From: an uncultured Cloacibacillus sp.
Lineage (GTDB): Bacteria; Synergistota; Synergistia; Synergistales; Synergistaceae
Length of the DNA: 15,359 nucleotides
Direction of reading: 5' to 3'
NCBI GenBank assembly: GCA_934511335.1
Contig: CAKSWL010000020.1
Location: forward strand, 1-15,359
In this document: piece by piece, positions 1 to 6,876 of the stretch
Position numbering within the stretch: position 1 is the stretch's first letter
Layout of the letters: each line of letters opens with the position of its first letter
Notes under the pieces: generated by a model
What the model was told of the DNA's origin: nothing
Seen by the model: only the letters and a program-made list of their open reading frames with translations
The model's database searches: none
Made by a program: the position numbers and the translations under genes

Positions 1-64
1 CTCCGCCGATGTGCAGCGATCCCGTCGGGCTCGGCGCGAATCTTACTCTTACCTTATCGGTCAT
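1..64 (-). CDS. gltX: Glutamyl-tRNA synthetase, N-terminal fragment (runs off the window)
   Basis: Reading leftward from the ATG at 64-62 gives MTDKVRVRFAPSPTGSLHIG and then G. This is the start of a class I glutamyl-tRNA synthetase: the RFAPSPTG stretch and the HIGH-type motif (here HIGG) form the ATP/glutamate site. The enzyme charges tRNA-Glu in the cytoplasm. Only 21 codons are inside the window. The start is well supported by a GGGGAGGA ribosome site (complement of 73-80) 8 nt upstream. The gene is divergent from polA. A non-discriminating GluRS or a GluQ-like paralogue cannot be excluded from so short a piece, but the N-terminus fits GltX well. Confidence 0.88.
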   Translation of the reverse strand, partial: MTDKVRVRFAPSPTGSLHIGG

Positions 65-226
65 TTATTTTTTCCTCCCCAAAATTTTTGCATATTATGC
101 GTGGCGGCAGCAAGGGCGATTCCTTTAAAATGATCTTTGGAGTATTATAGACTAACCGCGTTGGCGGCGCATAGACTTACTGCCACGAATGAATATTATA
201 TCCTAAAGACAGCGGGGATGGGTCAT
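65..226. promoter_or_regulatory. Divergent promoter region between gltX and polA
   Basis: This 162-bp gap separates two diverging genes, so promoters on both strands are expected. On the minus strand a perfect TATAAT lies at complement 149-144, about 80 nt before the gltX start, but no convincing -35 stands 16-18 nt upstream of it. On the plus strand TATTAT sits at 194-199, again with a poor -35 partner. The individual boxes are weak assignments; the divergent arrangement is the main argument. Confidence 0.35.
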
Positions 227-2776
227 ATGAAAAAACAAATGTTGCTGATAGACGGACATGGACTGGCGTTTCGGGGCTATTACGCTCTGCCGGAGAACTT
301 AGCGGCGGCGGACGGAACGCCGACGAACGCCATCCTCGGATTTGTGAATATGCTGATGAAGGCGCTGGAGGAGTGGCCCTCCGAGGGGGTGGGGATCTTC
401 TTTGACGTCAAAGGACCCACCAAACGTCACGAGCTGTTTGAAAACTATAAAGAAGGACGCAGGCCGGCGCCGGAATCCTTCAAAGTGCAGCTGCCGCTGA
501 TCGTCGAGCTGTGCCGCCTGATGGGGCTGCCGGTTTTCATGCGTGAGGGCGTGGAGGCTGACGATTGTATTGTTTCGACGGCCGCGGCCGGTGCGCGCGG
601 CGGCTGGGACGTGAAGATCCTCTCCGCCGACAAGGATCTTTTTCAGGCGATAAACGGCGATGTGGAGGTTATCCGTCCCTCGCGCGGCGTTACGGATTTC
701 AATCTTTACGACGAAGAAAATTTTAAGGAAAAGTATGGTTTCACCCCGCCGCTGATGGCCGATTATCTCGCCCTTGTGGGAGACGCGGTGGATAATATCC
801 CCGGCGTTCCCGGCATCGGCGACAAGACGGCGAAAGAGCTTGTCGGCAGGTACGGGGCGTTGGAGGGGATTTATGAAAACCTTGACGAGGTCTCCAAGGC
901 GCGCCGCAATAAGCTCGAAGAACACCGGAAGCTTGCCTTTCGCAGCCGTGAACTGATCGTTCCCCAGCCGACGGAGCCGGTTCCCTTCAGCGAGCTTGAA
1001 GTAAAGGACCCCTCGATGGAAAGGCTGGCGGAGCTCTGCCGCCGGCTGGGGCTTAAAAAGCTGCTCGAACGCTTTACTGACGGCGCGGCGCCGGCCGCGG
1101 AGGAAGAGGCTCAGAGCCGCCTTGACCGAGAGATAAAATCAACGGAGGCCGCCCTTGACGAACTGCTTGCCGCGGACGAGCTTGCGCTTGCGCCGGCGGC
1201 GATCGTGCGCGGCGGCTTCGCCGTTGCGGACCGCGGCGGCAGAGTCGCCGGCCTGGACCTCTCTTTGCCGGAGGAACGCGAAAAATTCCGCCGCTGGACG
1301 GAGCGCGGGACGCTTACGCTCTACGGCTGCCGGACGCTGGCTTCCCTCTATCCGGAGCTGCCGCTGCCGCCTTTTGAGAGGATACATGACTTGGAGATCG
1401 CCAATTATCTGCTCCATCCCGACCGCGGCGGGGCAAAAGGCGTCGCCCGCGCGATCGGCGGCCCGCTGCCCGCAGACCGCGAACTGGCTTTGCGGCTCTT
1501 TGACCTCTACGCCGTCTTTGAGCCTGATTTAAAAAAATACGGCCTTGAGAAGGTCATGCTGGAGATAGACCTGCCGCTCTCCAAGACGCTGGCGAAGATG
1601 TACCGCACGGGAATACATGCCGACGCCGGAATGCTCGCCGCCGTTGAAAAAGAGCTCTCCCAAAATATCGCGGCGGCTGAGGATGATATCGAGAGCTACG
1701 TGGGAGAGAGGATAAACCTGTCTTCGCCTAAACAGGTGGGGCAGCTTCTCTTTGAGAGGCTGATGCTGCCGCCGATAAAGAAGAACCAGAGCGGCTATTC
1801 GACGGACGCCTACGTGCTTGACGAGCTTTCTAAACTGCCGGAGCCGCTCTGCGTAGTGCCGCGGAAAATCATCAGTTACCGTGAAGAATCTAAAGTACAG
1901 ACGGGATTTGTGCAGCCCTTTCTAAAGCTGAGCCGTGAGGGCGGCGGCATCATCCATTCGACCTTCGACCATCTTGCCACCGGCACGGGGCGCCTTGCGA
2001 GCAAAGACCCCAACGTTCAGAACATGCCGGTCTTCGGCGACTGGGCGGATCGCTTCCGAGCCTGTTTCACGCCGCGCGGCGACGATTCGGTCTTTGTCGC
2101 GGCGGACTATTCGCAGATCGAGCTGCGCGTCCTCGCCGACCTTACGGGCGAGGAAAAGCTGATACAGGCCTTTCGCGACGGGCATGACATCCATCTTGAG
2201 ACGGCATCCTGGGTCTTTGGGCTGCCGTCGGAGGATATCACCTCCGAACAGCGCCGTTTCGCGAAGGTGGTAAATTTCGGCCTCATCTATGGTATGAGCG
2301 CCTTCGGCCTGGCGCAGCGGCTGGGGGTCCCGCGCAACGTGGCCGCTCAGATGGTGGATAAATATTTCAGCGTGCTGCCCAAAGTACAGAAATACATGAG
2401 CGAGAGCGTCGCGGAGGCTAAAGAGCGGGGCTTTACCCGTTCGTACTTCGGGCGGATACGCCCGCTCTCGGAGGTCAGCACGATCGAAGGGCGAGGCAAC
2501 AATCCCATCAACCGTGTCGCGGTGAACACGCCGCTCCAGAGCACGGCGGCCGATATCGCCAAGGTCGCCCTCTTACGCTTCGACAACGCGCTCGAAGAAA
2601 AATTCCCTGAGGCGAAGACGGTGCTTCAGATTCACGACTCCATCGTCTGCGAATGCCGCCGGGACGAGGCCGACGCGGTGGAGAAGCTGCTCGTAGAGAC
2701 GATGGAAGCCGTCGATATCCTTAAGGTGCCGCTCAAGGCGGAGCCGAAGCGGGGCCGTTCCCTGAAAGAGGTATAG
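227..2776 (+). CDS. polA: DNA polymerase I (5' nuclease plus polymerase, inactive proofreading domain)
   Basis: Family A DNA polymerase, 849 aa from the ATG at 227; it removes RNA primers and fills gaps in replication and repair. An open frame extends upstream to a TTG at 137, but homology to Pol I starts at MKKQMLLIDGHGLAFRGYY, and GGGG at 214-217 gives usable ribosome-site spacing. The 5' nuclease spans about residues 1-290, with acidic motifs EADD (110), SADKD and DNIPG (189). The 3'-5' exonuclease region is present but lacks the DxE of Exo I (LALAPAA instead), so proofreading should be absent, as in Taq and Bacillus enzymes. Polymerase motif A is DYSQIELR (D627). Motif B is RRFAKVVNFGLIYG (676-689), with Phe at the nucleotide-selectivity position. 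Motif C is QIHDS (D804), where most relatives have HDE. Followed 58 nt later by the alcohol dehydrogenase gene. Confidence 0.96.
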   Translation: MKKQMLLIDGHGLAFRGYYALPENLAAADGTPTNAILGFVNMLMKALEEWPSEGVGIFFDVKGPTKRHELFENYKEGRRPAPESFKVQLPLIVELCRLMGLPVFMREGVEADDCIVSTAAAGARGGWDVKILSADKDLFQAINGDVEVIRPSRGVTDFNLYDEENFKEKYGFTPPLMADYLALVGDAVDNIPGVPGIGDKTAKELVGRYGALEGIYENLDEVSKARRNKLEEHRKLAFRSRELIVPQPTEPVPFSELEVKDPSMERLAELCRRLGLKKLLERFTDGAAPAAEEEAQSRLDREIKSTEAALDELLAADELALAPAAIVRGGFAVADRGGRVAGLDLSLPEEREKFRRWTERGTLTLYGCRTLASLYPELPLPPFERIHDLEIANYLLHPDRGGAKGVARAIGGPLPADRELALRLFDLYAVFEPDLKKYGLEKVMLEIDLPLSKTLAKMYRTGIHADAGMLAAVEKELSQNIAAAEDDIESYVGERINLSSPKQVGQLLFERLMLPPIKKNQSGYSTDAYVLDELSKLPEPLCVVPRKIISYREESKVQTGFVQPFLKLSREGGGIIHSTFDHLATGTGRLASKDPNVQNMPVFGDWADRFRACFTPRGDDSVFVAADYSQIELRVLADLTGEEKLIQAFRDGHDIHLETASWVFGLPSEDITSEQRRFAKVVNFGLIYGMSAFGLAQRLGVPRNVAAQMVDKYFSVLPKVQKYMSESVAEAKERGFTRSYFGRIRPLSEVSTIEGRGNNPINRVAVNTPLQSTAADIAKVALLRFDNALEEKFPEAKTVLQIHDSIVCECRRDEADAVEKLLVETMEAVDILKVPLKAEPKRGRSLKEV

Positions 2777-2834
2777 GGTAAAAGAGATCGCCAATCTTTA
2801 TACAAAGTTTTTAAAGAAAAGAGGTCTTTGATTT

Positions 2835-4013
2835 ATGCAGAATTTCACCTATTACGCGCCGACGAAGGTCGTCTTTGGAAAAGACGTGGAAAAAGAGACG
2901 GGAAGGCTGATCCGCGAGCAGGGAGGCCGAAAGGCGCTGGTCGTCTACGGCGGCGGCAGCGCCAAACGCAGCGGGCTGCTTAGCCGTATCGCCGCCTCGC
3001 TCGACGAGGCGGGCGTGACGCACCTCGAGCTGGGGGGCGTGGTCCCCAACCCGCGCCTTTCAAAGGTCTGCGAGGGGATAGAGCTCTGCCGCCGCGAGGG
3101 TGTGGACTTTTTACTCTCCGTGGGGGGCGGCAGCGTCATCGATACCGCGAAGGCGATCGGCTACGGCGTCCCGTACGAGGGCGACGTCTGGGACTTTTAT
3201 GCGGGCAAAGCGGCCGCGAAAGCGTGTCTGCCGATGGGCTGCGTGCTGACGATCGCCGCCGCGGGAAGCGAAATGAGCAACTCCAGCGTCATCACGAACG
3301 AGAATGGCTGGCTCAAGCGCGGATATCGGAACGACCTGTCGCGCCAGCGCTTCGCGGTGCTGAACCCCGAACTGACCTATACGCTGCCTCCCTATCAGAC
3401 GGCAAACGGCGCGGTCGATATCATGATGCACACGATGGAGCGTTACTTTACCACGGAAAAAAATCTCGCCCTCACCGACGCGCTCGCTGAAGGGCTGATA
3501 CGCACGGTGATAAAATGCGCGCATACGCTGCGCGAAGACCCCGCGGATTATGCCGCCCGCGCCGATATGATGTGGGCCTCCAGCCTCTCGCATAACGGCC
3601 TGATGGGCTGCGGCTCGGTGGAGGACTGGGCCTCCCATCAGATCGAGCACGAGCTCAGCGGCATGTTCGACTGTTCGCACGGCGCGGGGCTTGCGGCTAT
3701 ATGGGGCTCCTGGGCGCGCTATGTCATGGATGCCGGATACGCGCGCTTTGCTCAGTTCGCCGTGAATGTGATGGGAGTCGCCCGCGGCACGGACGATAGG
3801 ATGACGGCGGAAAGGGGCGTCGCCGCCGCGGAAGATTTTTTCCGTTCAATAGACATGCCGGTCAGCATCAGAGAGCTGGGGTATGAGCTAAGCGGCGAAC
3901 AGATCAACGAACTTGCCGAAAAGTGTACCTTATATGGGAAGCGCACCGTCGGCAGTTTCAAAAAACTGGAGCGCGGCGATATCGTTAAAATTTATGAAAT
4001 GGCGCGCGGCTGA
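2835..4013 (+). CDS. Iron-containing alcohol dehydrogenase, YqhD/butanol-dehydrogenase type
   Basis: This 392-aa protein is a group III (Fe-ADH) alcohol dehydrogenase, close in layout to E. coli YqhD and clostridial BdhA/BdhB. Those enzymes reduce aldehydes to alcohols with NAD(P)H in the cytoplasm. The N-terminal Rossmann half carries GGGS at 97-100 followed by VIDTAKAI. The all-helical half carries the metal ligands D195, H199, H268 and H282, each shifted by one from the YqhD ligands (194, 198, 267, 281); H272 is an additional conserved-looking histidine. The start is ATG 2835, preceded by AAGAGGT at a suitable distance. The gene sits 58 nt after polA and may be partly read from it. The natural aldehyde substrate cannot be told from sequence; aldehyde detoxification or fermentation are both possible. 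Confidence 0.9.
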   Translation: MQNFTYYAPTKVVFGKDVEKETGRLIREQGGRKALVVYGGGSAKRSGLLSRIAASLDEAGVTHLELGGVVPNPRLSKVCEGIELCRREGVDFLLSVGGGSVIDTAKAIGYGVPYEGDVWDFYAGKAAAKACLPMGCVLTIAAAGSEMSNSSVITNENGWLKRGYRNDLSRQRFAVLNPELTYTLPPYQTANGAVDIMMHTMERYFTTEKNLALTDALAEGLIRTVIKCAHTLREDPADYAARADMMWASSLSHNGLMGCGSVEDWASHQIEHELSGMFDCSHGAGLAAIWGSWARYVMDAGYARFAQFAVNVMGVARGTDDRMTAERGVAAAEDFFRSIDMPVSIRELGYELSGEQINELAEKCTLYGKRTVGSFKKLERGDIVKIYEMARG

Positions 4014-4046
4014 GGAAAACGACTTCGCGTCCGCCTTATCGAAGGA

Positions 4047-4077
4047 AGAGAGGCCCGCCGTGCGGCGGGCCTCTTTC
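4047..4077. terminator. Bidirectional hairpin terminator between convergent genes
   Basis: GAGGCCCGCC (4050-4059) pairs perfectly with GGCGGGCCTC (4064-4073) around a 4-nt GTGC loop. The stem extends on the outside by A-T, G-T and A-T pairs, with CTTTC to the right and AAGA to the left. The hairpin lies 34 nt after the dehydrogenase stop and 66 nt after (in its own direction) the stop of the leftward lipoprotein gene. It probably serves both, although the T tract is short. Confidence 0.75.
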
Positions 4078-4142
4078 AGAGCGCTCCTAAAAACATTTGA
4101 TCTTCGGGCCGGCGTTTCGTTGGTTATTATTCCAGCTGGTCC

Positions 4143-5915
4143 TCAATACTTCGACTGCATCACCTCAATGATCGAAGTTTCTATGCCGTCGCTTATCGTT
4201 ATCTTCGCCGTCCGTGAATCGCCGCTTTCGTTCGCGTCGATGTCGAACATCACCGCCTCAAGAGTGTCGCCGGTGCCCCGTCCGCTCTTCTTGTTCACGG
4301 CGCACCACGAGCTGTCGCTTTCTATCGTCCAGTCCTTTTCGGAGAGGAAGTGAAACACGCTGTGCTGCGCCTTCGCGTCAAAGTCGAAGGTCGGCTTGTC
4401 CACCGCGATGAGCGGGGGCAGGCGCAGCGGGATAGTCAGCGAATTGTCGTGCGGCGTGTCGGTATCTATGCGGCCGACCTCATAGATCCACATCCCGCCC
4501 CCGAAGGCTCCGCGCGTCCAGCCCTCCGTCCAGCGGAAGCTGGCGTTCAGCTTCAGCCCCTCGTCTCCTTTACGGCTGCGGTAGGAGGAGGCCACGGCCC
4601 ATATCCACTGTTGGTGCGGCTGCAGCAGCCTGCGCGCCGCGTCGGGAGCGTTGTTTAAGTGAAGGTACATGAAATTCTTGCTGCCGTTCGACGGGCGCTG
4701 TATGTCGTAATTCCATTTGGCGTTTGAAGCGCCGCCGTTAAGCGACTGGTTATAGATGTCGTAGTCGTAGATAGTTATCTCTTCGGAGGATGAGAAGGAG
4801 ACGCCCCCCGAGAGGCCGCCTGCCGGCGCGCCGCCGCTGAAACCGATGTTGCCGCCCACTTCCCACGAGAAGCCGGTCGTCTTCGTCTTTGACCTGTTGA
4901 CGTTCTCCGGCGCATGGTTGAGCAGGAAGATATCAGCGGTGGAGGCGTCCTTTTCGTTTATCCACTGATCCATCAGGTACGCCGAGTTGTATCCTTCGAC
5001 GAAGTCGGCCTCCCCGTCTAAGACGCCCACCCTTATGTGATTCTTATGGTACTTTTTATATGCGGACTCTGGATTGAACGAGTGCGAAGACTGCACAAGG
5101 TAGTAGTCCCTATTGTCGGTGAAGGAGTGGCACGCATAGATGGTATAGGTGAGGAGATATTTGCGTCCCTTGTACGAACAGTCGTTCTGCACGACCTGCG
5201 CCTGAGCCAGCTTCGTCAGGTCGTTGTCGCCGTTCGCTGATTCGCGCGCTGCGGCCAGCTCGGACTTCATATCGTCGACGCTCCGCGCCCATTCGATAAA
5301 GTTCGCGACGCGCAGCCGCTGCTGTTTCGCCTCTTCGGCGTCTGCGTCTTCCTCCGCGGGCGCGTCCGCTTCGACATCCTCGCTGACCGTCTCTTCGGAG
5401 GTGCTGACGGGGGCGAAAGTTCCGCTGACGTCGGTCGTCTCTCCAGTTGTCACGTTGTTGTCGTTGCGCGTGACGTAGGTGAATATGTCTTTACCGCGTT
5501 TCGCCATCGCGTATATCTCGACGTTGAGGTCGACGTCGCCGCTCGCCGCCGCGTAGTTCGGGGTTTCTCCGAGCGCTTTGAGGAAGGCGTTGACCTCGCC
5601 TATTCCGGCGTGTTCGATGGCTACGATCGCGCCGTCGTCATACATCTTTTTCATGAATTTGAGCGAAGCTTCCGAGAATTCGCCCGCGCTGTTCGACAAC
5701 ATGTATATGGAACCGTCGGATTTCGGTGCGAGCTTTCTGATAACAGCCTGTTCCGGCAGGTACTCCGCCAGTTCGCCGTGAAGCGCGCCGTCAAGGTTTA
5801 TCTGTGCCTTTGAAGACGAGTCGCCGGAGTCGCCTCCGCAGCCGCCCGATATAAAGAGCGCCGCCGCGGATATGAGCATTAAAAGATAGAATGTCACTGA
5901 CCGCCTGCATTTCAT
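4143..5915 (-). CDS. Predicted lipoprotein with leukocidin-like pore-forming region and C-terminal BACON-like domain
   Basis: A 590-aa exported protein. Residues 1-25 form a lipoprotein signal peptide (charged start, hydrophobic YLLMLISAAALFI, then SGGC), making C26 the lipidated cysteine. Residues 36-150 form an unrecognised domain, followed by a very acidic, low-complexity linker (172-196). Residues about 240-490 resemble the leukocidin/Vibrio cytolysin family: a K-G-R-KYLLTYTIYACHSF strand, DYYLVQSSHSF, then a Gly/Ser-rich amphipathic stretch at 347-376 (WEVGGNIGFSGG, GGLSGGVSFSS) placed like the prestem, and YDYDIYN plus AKWNYDI. Residues about 505-590 (LSEKDWTIESDSSWCAV, SGRGTGDT, SRTAKITIS) resemble a BACON domain, an Ig-like fold linked to carbohydrate or mucin binding. 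ATG 5915 is preceded by AGGGAGAG. It is a single-gene unit. The toxin relation is by eye and uncertain; a surface adhesin is the alternative. Confidence 0.6.
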   Translation of the reverse strand: MKCRRSVTFYLLMLISAAALFISGGCGGDSGDSSSKAQINLDGALHGELAEYLPEQAVIRKLAPKSDGSIYMLSNSAGEFSEASLKFMKKMYDDGAIVAIEHAGIGEVNAFLKALGETPNYAAASGDVDLNVEIYAMAKRGKDIFTYVTRNDNNVTTGETTDVSGTFAPVSTSEETVSEDVEADAPAEEDADAEEAKQQRLRVANFIEWARSVDDMKSELAAARESANGDNDLTKLAQAQVVQNDCSYKGRKYLLTYTIYACHSFTDNRDYYLVQSSHSFNPESAYKKYHKNHIRVGVLDGEADFVEGYNSAYLMDQWINEKDASTADIFLLNHAPENVNRSKTKTTGFSWEVGGNIGFSGGAPAGGLSGGVSFSSSEEITIYDYDIYNQSLNGGASNAKWNYDIQRPSNGSKNFMYLHLNNAPDAARRLLQPHQQWIWAVASSYRSRKGDEGLKLNASFRWTEGWTRGAFGGGMWIYEVGRIDTDTPHDNSLTIPLRLPPLIAVDKPTFDFDAKAQHSVFHFLSEKDWTIESDSSWCAVNKKSGRGTGDTLEAVMFDIDANESGDSRTAKITISDGIETSIIEVMQSKY

Positions 5916-5922
5916 GAAGTAT

Positions 5923-5930
5923 CTCTCCCT
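5923..5930 (-). promoter_or_regulatory. Ribosome binding site of the lipoprotein gene
   Basis: AGGGAGAG on the minus strand ends 7 nt before the ATG at 5915. It supports that codon over the overlapping out-of-frame ATG at complement 5910-5908. Confidence 0.6.
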
Positions 5931-5962
5931 CTTGTAGCTTGTATTGCCTTGCGTACCGTAAA

Positions 5963-5991
5963 ATTGTAATACCTTTTCATGCCTATTTCAA
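5963..5991 (-). promoter_or_regulatory. Sigma-70-type promoter of the lipoprotein gene
   Basis: On the minus strand TTGAAA (5991-5986) and TACAAT (5968-5963) are separated by exactly 17 nt. Each matches the consensus in five of six positions. It lies 47 nt before the start codon in an otherwise AT-rich stretch, so the leader would be about 40 nt. Confidence 0.65.
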
Positions 5992-6311
5992 TGTTTTATA
6001 AGGGTTTTTGTTTGCAAAGAAGGACTAGGGAAAGGCTGCTCAATTGAAAATCATCCGGAATAATAATCAACGTAAGTCCTGCCGATTACGGACATGAAGC
6101 AGAAATATATGATTTCTTGCGAAGCGGCTGGCGCATATGGTCAGCGGATCCCTAAGACAAACGGCTGACCGCTTGCTGCGGAAAATACAATATTTCCAGA
6201 TGCGGCCGATTAGACGAGAATCACCAGGTAATGCTGGGAGGCTTTTTGGTCTGCCGTATGACGGAGGTTTGACAAACCCACATAAATCTAAAATGAAAAT
6301 AAAACAATAGC
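5992..6311. other. Intergenic stretch upstream of rpmE without a supported gene
   Basis: Together with the flanking promoters, this is part of a 472-bp gap between the lipoprotein gene and rpmE. No open frame in it has a ribosome site and a recognisable product. The longest leftward frame (6067-6507) runs into rpmE on the opposite strand and is treated as spurious. Contents worth noting are one copy of a dispersed repeat (about 6101-6150) and an inverted repeat GGTCAGC (6139-6145) / GCTGACC (6164-6170) with an 18-nt loop. Confidence 0.5.
6101..6150 (+). repeat. Dispersed repeat, copy A (deleted form)
   Basis: Positions 6111-6131 match the minus strand of 11960-11940 at 18 of 21 bases. Positions 6129-6147 match the minus strand of 11905-11887 at 18 of 19 bases (TGGCGCATATGGTCAGCGG here, A instead of the second G of TGG-T there). 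In this copy the two blocks overlap by the triplet TGG, whereas in the other copy they are 34 nt apart. This is therefore the same element with a 37-nt deletion between two TGG triplets. Function unknown. Confidence 0.6.
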
Positions 6312-6340
6312 TTGCGCCGGCCGCCGAACTGGAATATAAT
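6312..6340 (+). promoter_or_regulatory. Promoter of rpmE
   Basis: TTGCGC (6312-6317) and a perfect TATAAT (6335-6340) are separated by 17 nt. The predicted start of transcription near 6347 would give a leader of about 40 nt before rpmE. No other promoter this good was seen in the gap. Confidence 0.7.
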
Positions 6341-6373
6341 ACATTGCTGTATGTTAGACGTACTTGAACATCT

Positions 6374-6380
6374 GGAGGTG
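6374..6380 (+). promoter_or_regulatory. Ribosome binding site that fixes the TTG start of rpmE
   Basis: GGAGGTG stands 7 nt before TTG at 6388. It overlaps the codons that an upstream TTG (6364) would add, so initiation at 6388 is strongly preferred. Confidence 0.8.
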
Positions 6381-6387
6381 CAATAAA

Positions 6388-6624
6388 TTGAAGAAGGACA
6401 TCCACCCGAAATACGAGAGCTGCAAGGTGACTTGCGCCTGTGGCAATACATTTGAGACAAAGTCCACAGTGGGCGACATGAGAGTTTCGGTCTGCAACGC
6501 CTGCCATCCGTTCTACACTGGCAAGAAGGGCCGCGTCATCGAAGCGGGACGTCTGGAGAAGTTCCGTCAGAAGTATGCCGGCGTGAACTACGGACAGAAG
6601 AACGTAAGCGAAACCGCCGAATAG
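6388..6624 (+). CDS. rpmE: Large-subunit ribosomal protein L31 (zinc-binding form)
   Basis: A 78-aa L31 protein starting with TTG: (M)KKDIHPKYESCKVTCACGN, matching the E. coli L31 N-terminus. It sits on the 50S subunit at the bridge to the 30S. The zinc ligands are all present as CAC (C-x-C) and CNAC (C-x-x-C, before HPFYTG), so this is the zinc-containing C+ paralogue rather than the zinc-free replacement form. The C-terminal tail after GRLEKFRQKY is a few residues longer than in E. coli. It has its own promoter and terminator. Its position just before thyX-yqhQ-prfA-prmC agrees with the common rpmE-DUF1385-prfA/prmC neighbourhood of anaerobes. Confidence 0.95.
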   Translation: MKKDIHPKYESCKVTCACGNTFETKSTVGDMRVSVCNACHPFYTGKKGRVIEAGRLEKFRQKYAGVNYGQKNVSETAE

Positions 6625-6635
6625 CTTTTTGAATT

Positions 6636-6670
6636 AAGAGGGGGGCGCTTGGGCGGACCCCCCTCTTTTG
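6636..6670 (+). terminator. Rho-independent terminator after rpmE
   Basis: AAGAGGGGGG (6636-6645) pairs perfectly with CCCCCCTCTT (6658-6667) around a 12-nt loop. TTTTGTTT overlaps and follows the 3' arm. It begins 12 nt after the rpmE stop. Confidence 0.85.
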
Positions 6671-6690
6671 TTTAGGAGCCGCCTTCCGGC

Positions 6691-6728
6691 GCCGCCGTCA
6701 GCTTTGAAAGCGGCGGACGGCGGCTTTT
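6691..6728 (+). terminator. Second hairpin, possible back-up terminator
   Basis: GCCGCCGTC (6691-6699) pairs perfectly with GACGGCGGC (6716-6724), followed by TTTTCA. The loop itself can pair GCTT with AAGC. It lies 21 nt after the first terminator and about 150 nt before thyX, so it is either a tandem terminator or a leader element of the next operon. The T run is short. Confidence 0.45.
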
Positions 6729-6876
6729 CACCGGCGTGATTGATATGCAGGGATATTGCAAGCCGCGTTTTTATCTCTGCGAACGCTCATGCGGCGCGGA
6801 TCGTCTTTTCGTTTCGCGTCCGCTGAGAAGTTTTTTACCTCAAAATACTGACAACTTATAGAGGAGTGGTGCCGGA

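Noticed and set aside
137..226. TTG at 137 as the start of polA
   Set aside because: The extra 30 residues have no counterpart in Pol I proteins, and the homologous N-terminus begins exactly at ATG 227.
3111..3680. Leftward 189-codon open frame opposite the alcohol dehydrogenase
   Set aside because: It lies entirely antisense to a gene with intact metal-ligand and cofactor motifs, and has no recognisable domain.
6139..6170. GGTCAGC/GCTGACC inverted repeat as an autoregulatory leader of rpmE
   Set aside because: It lies well upstream of the good rpmE promoter at 6312-6340, so it would not be in the rpmE transcript; the 7-bp stem with an 18-nt loop could occur by chance.
6067..6507. Leftward 146-codon open frame upstream of and across the rpmE start
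   Set aside because: Half of it is antisense to the conserved rpmE gene, it has no recognisable family and no good ribosome site, and it covers the dispersed repeat and the rpmE promoter.
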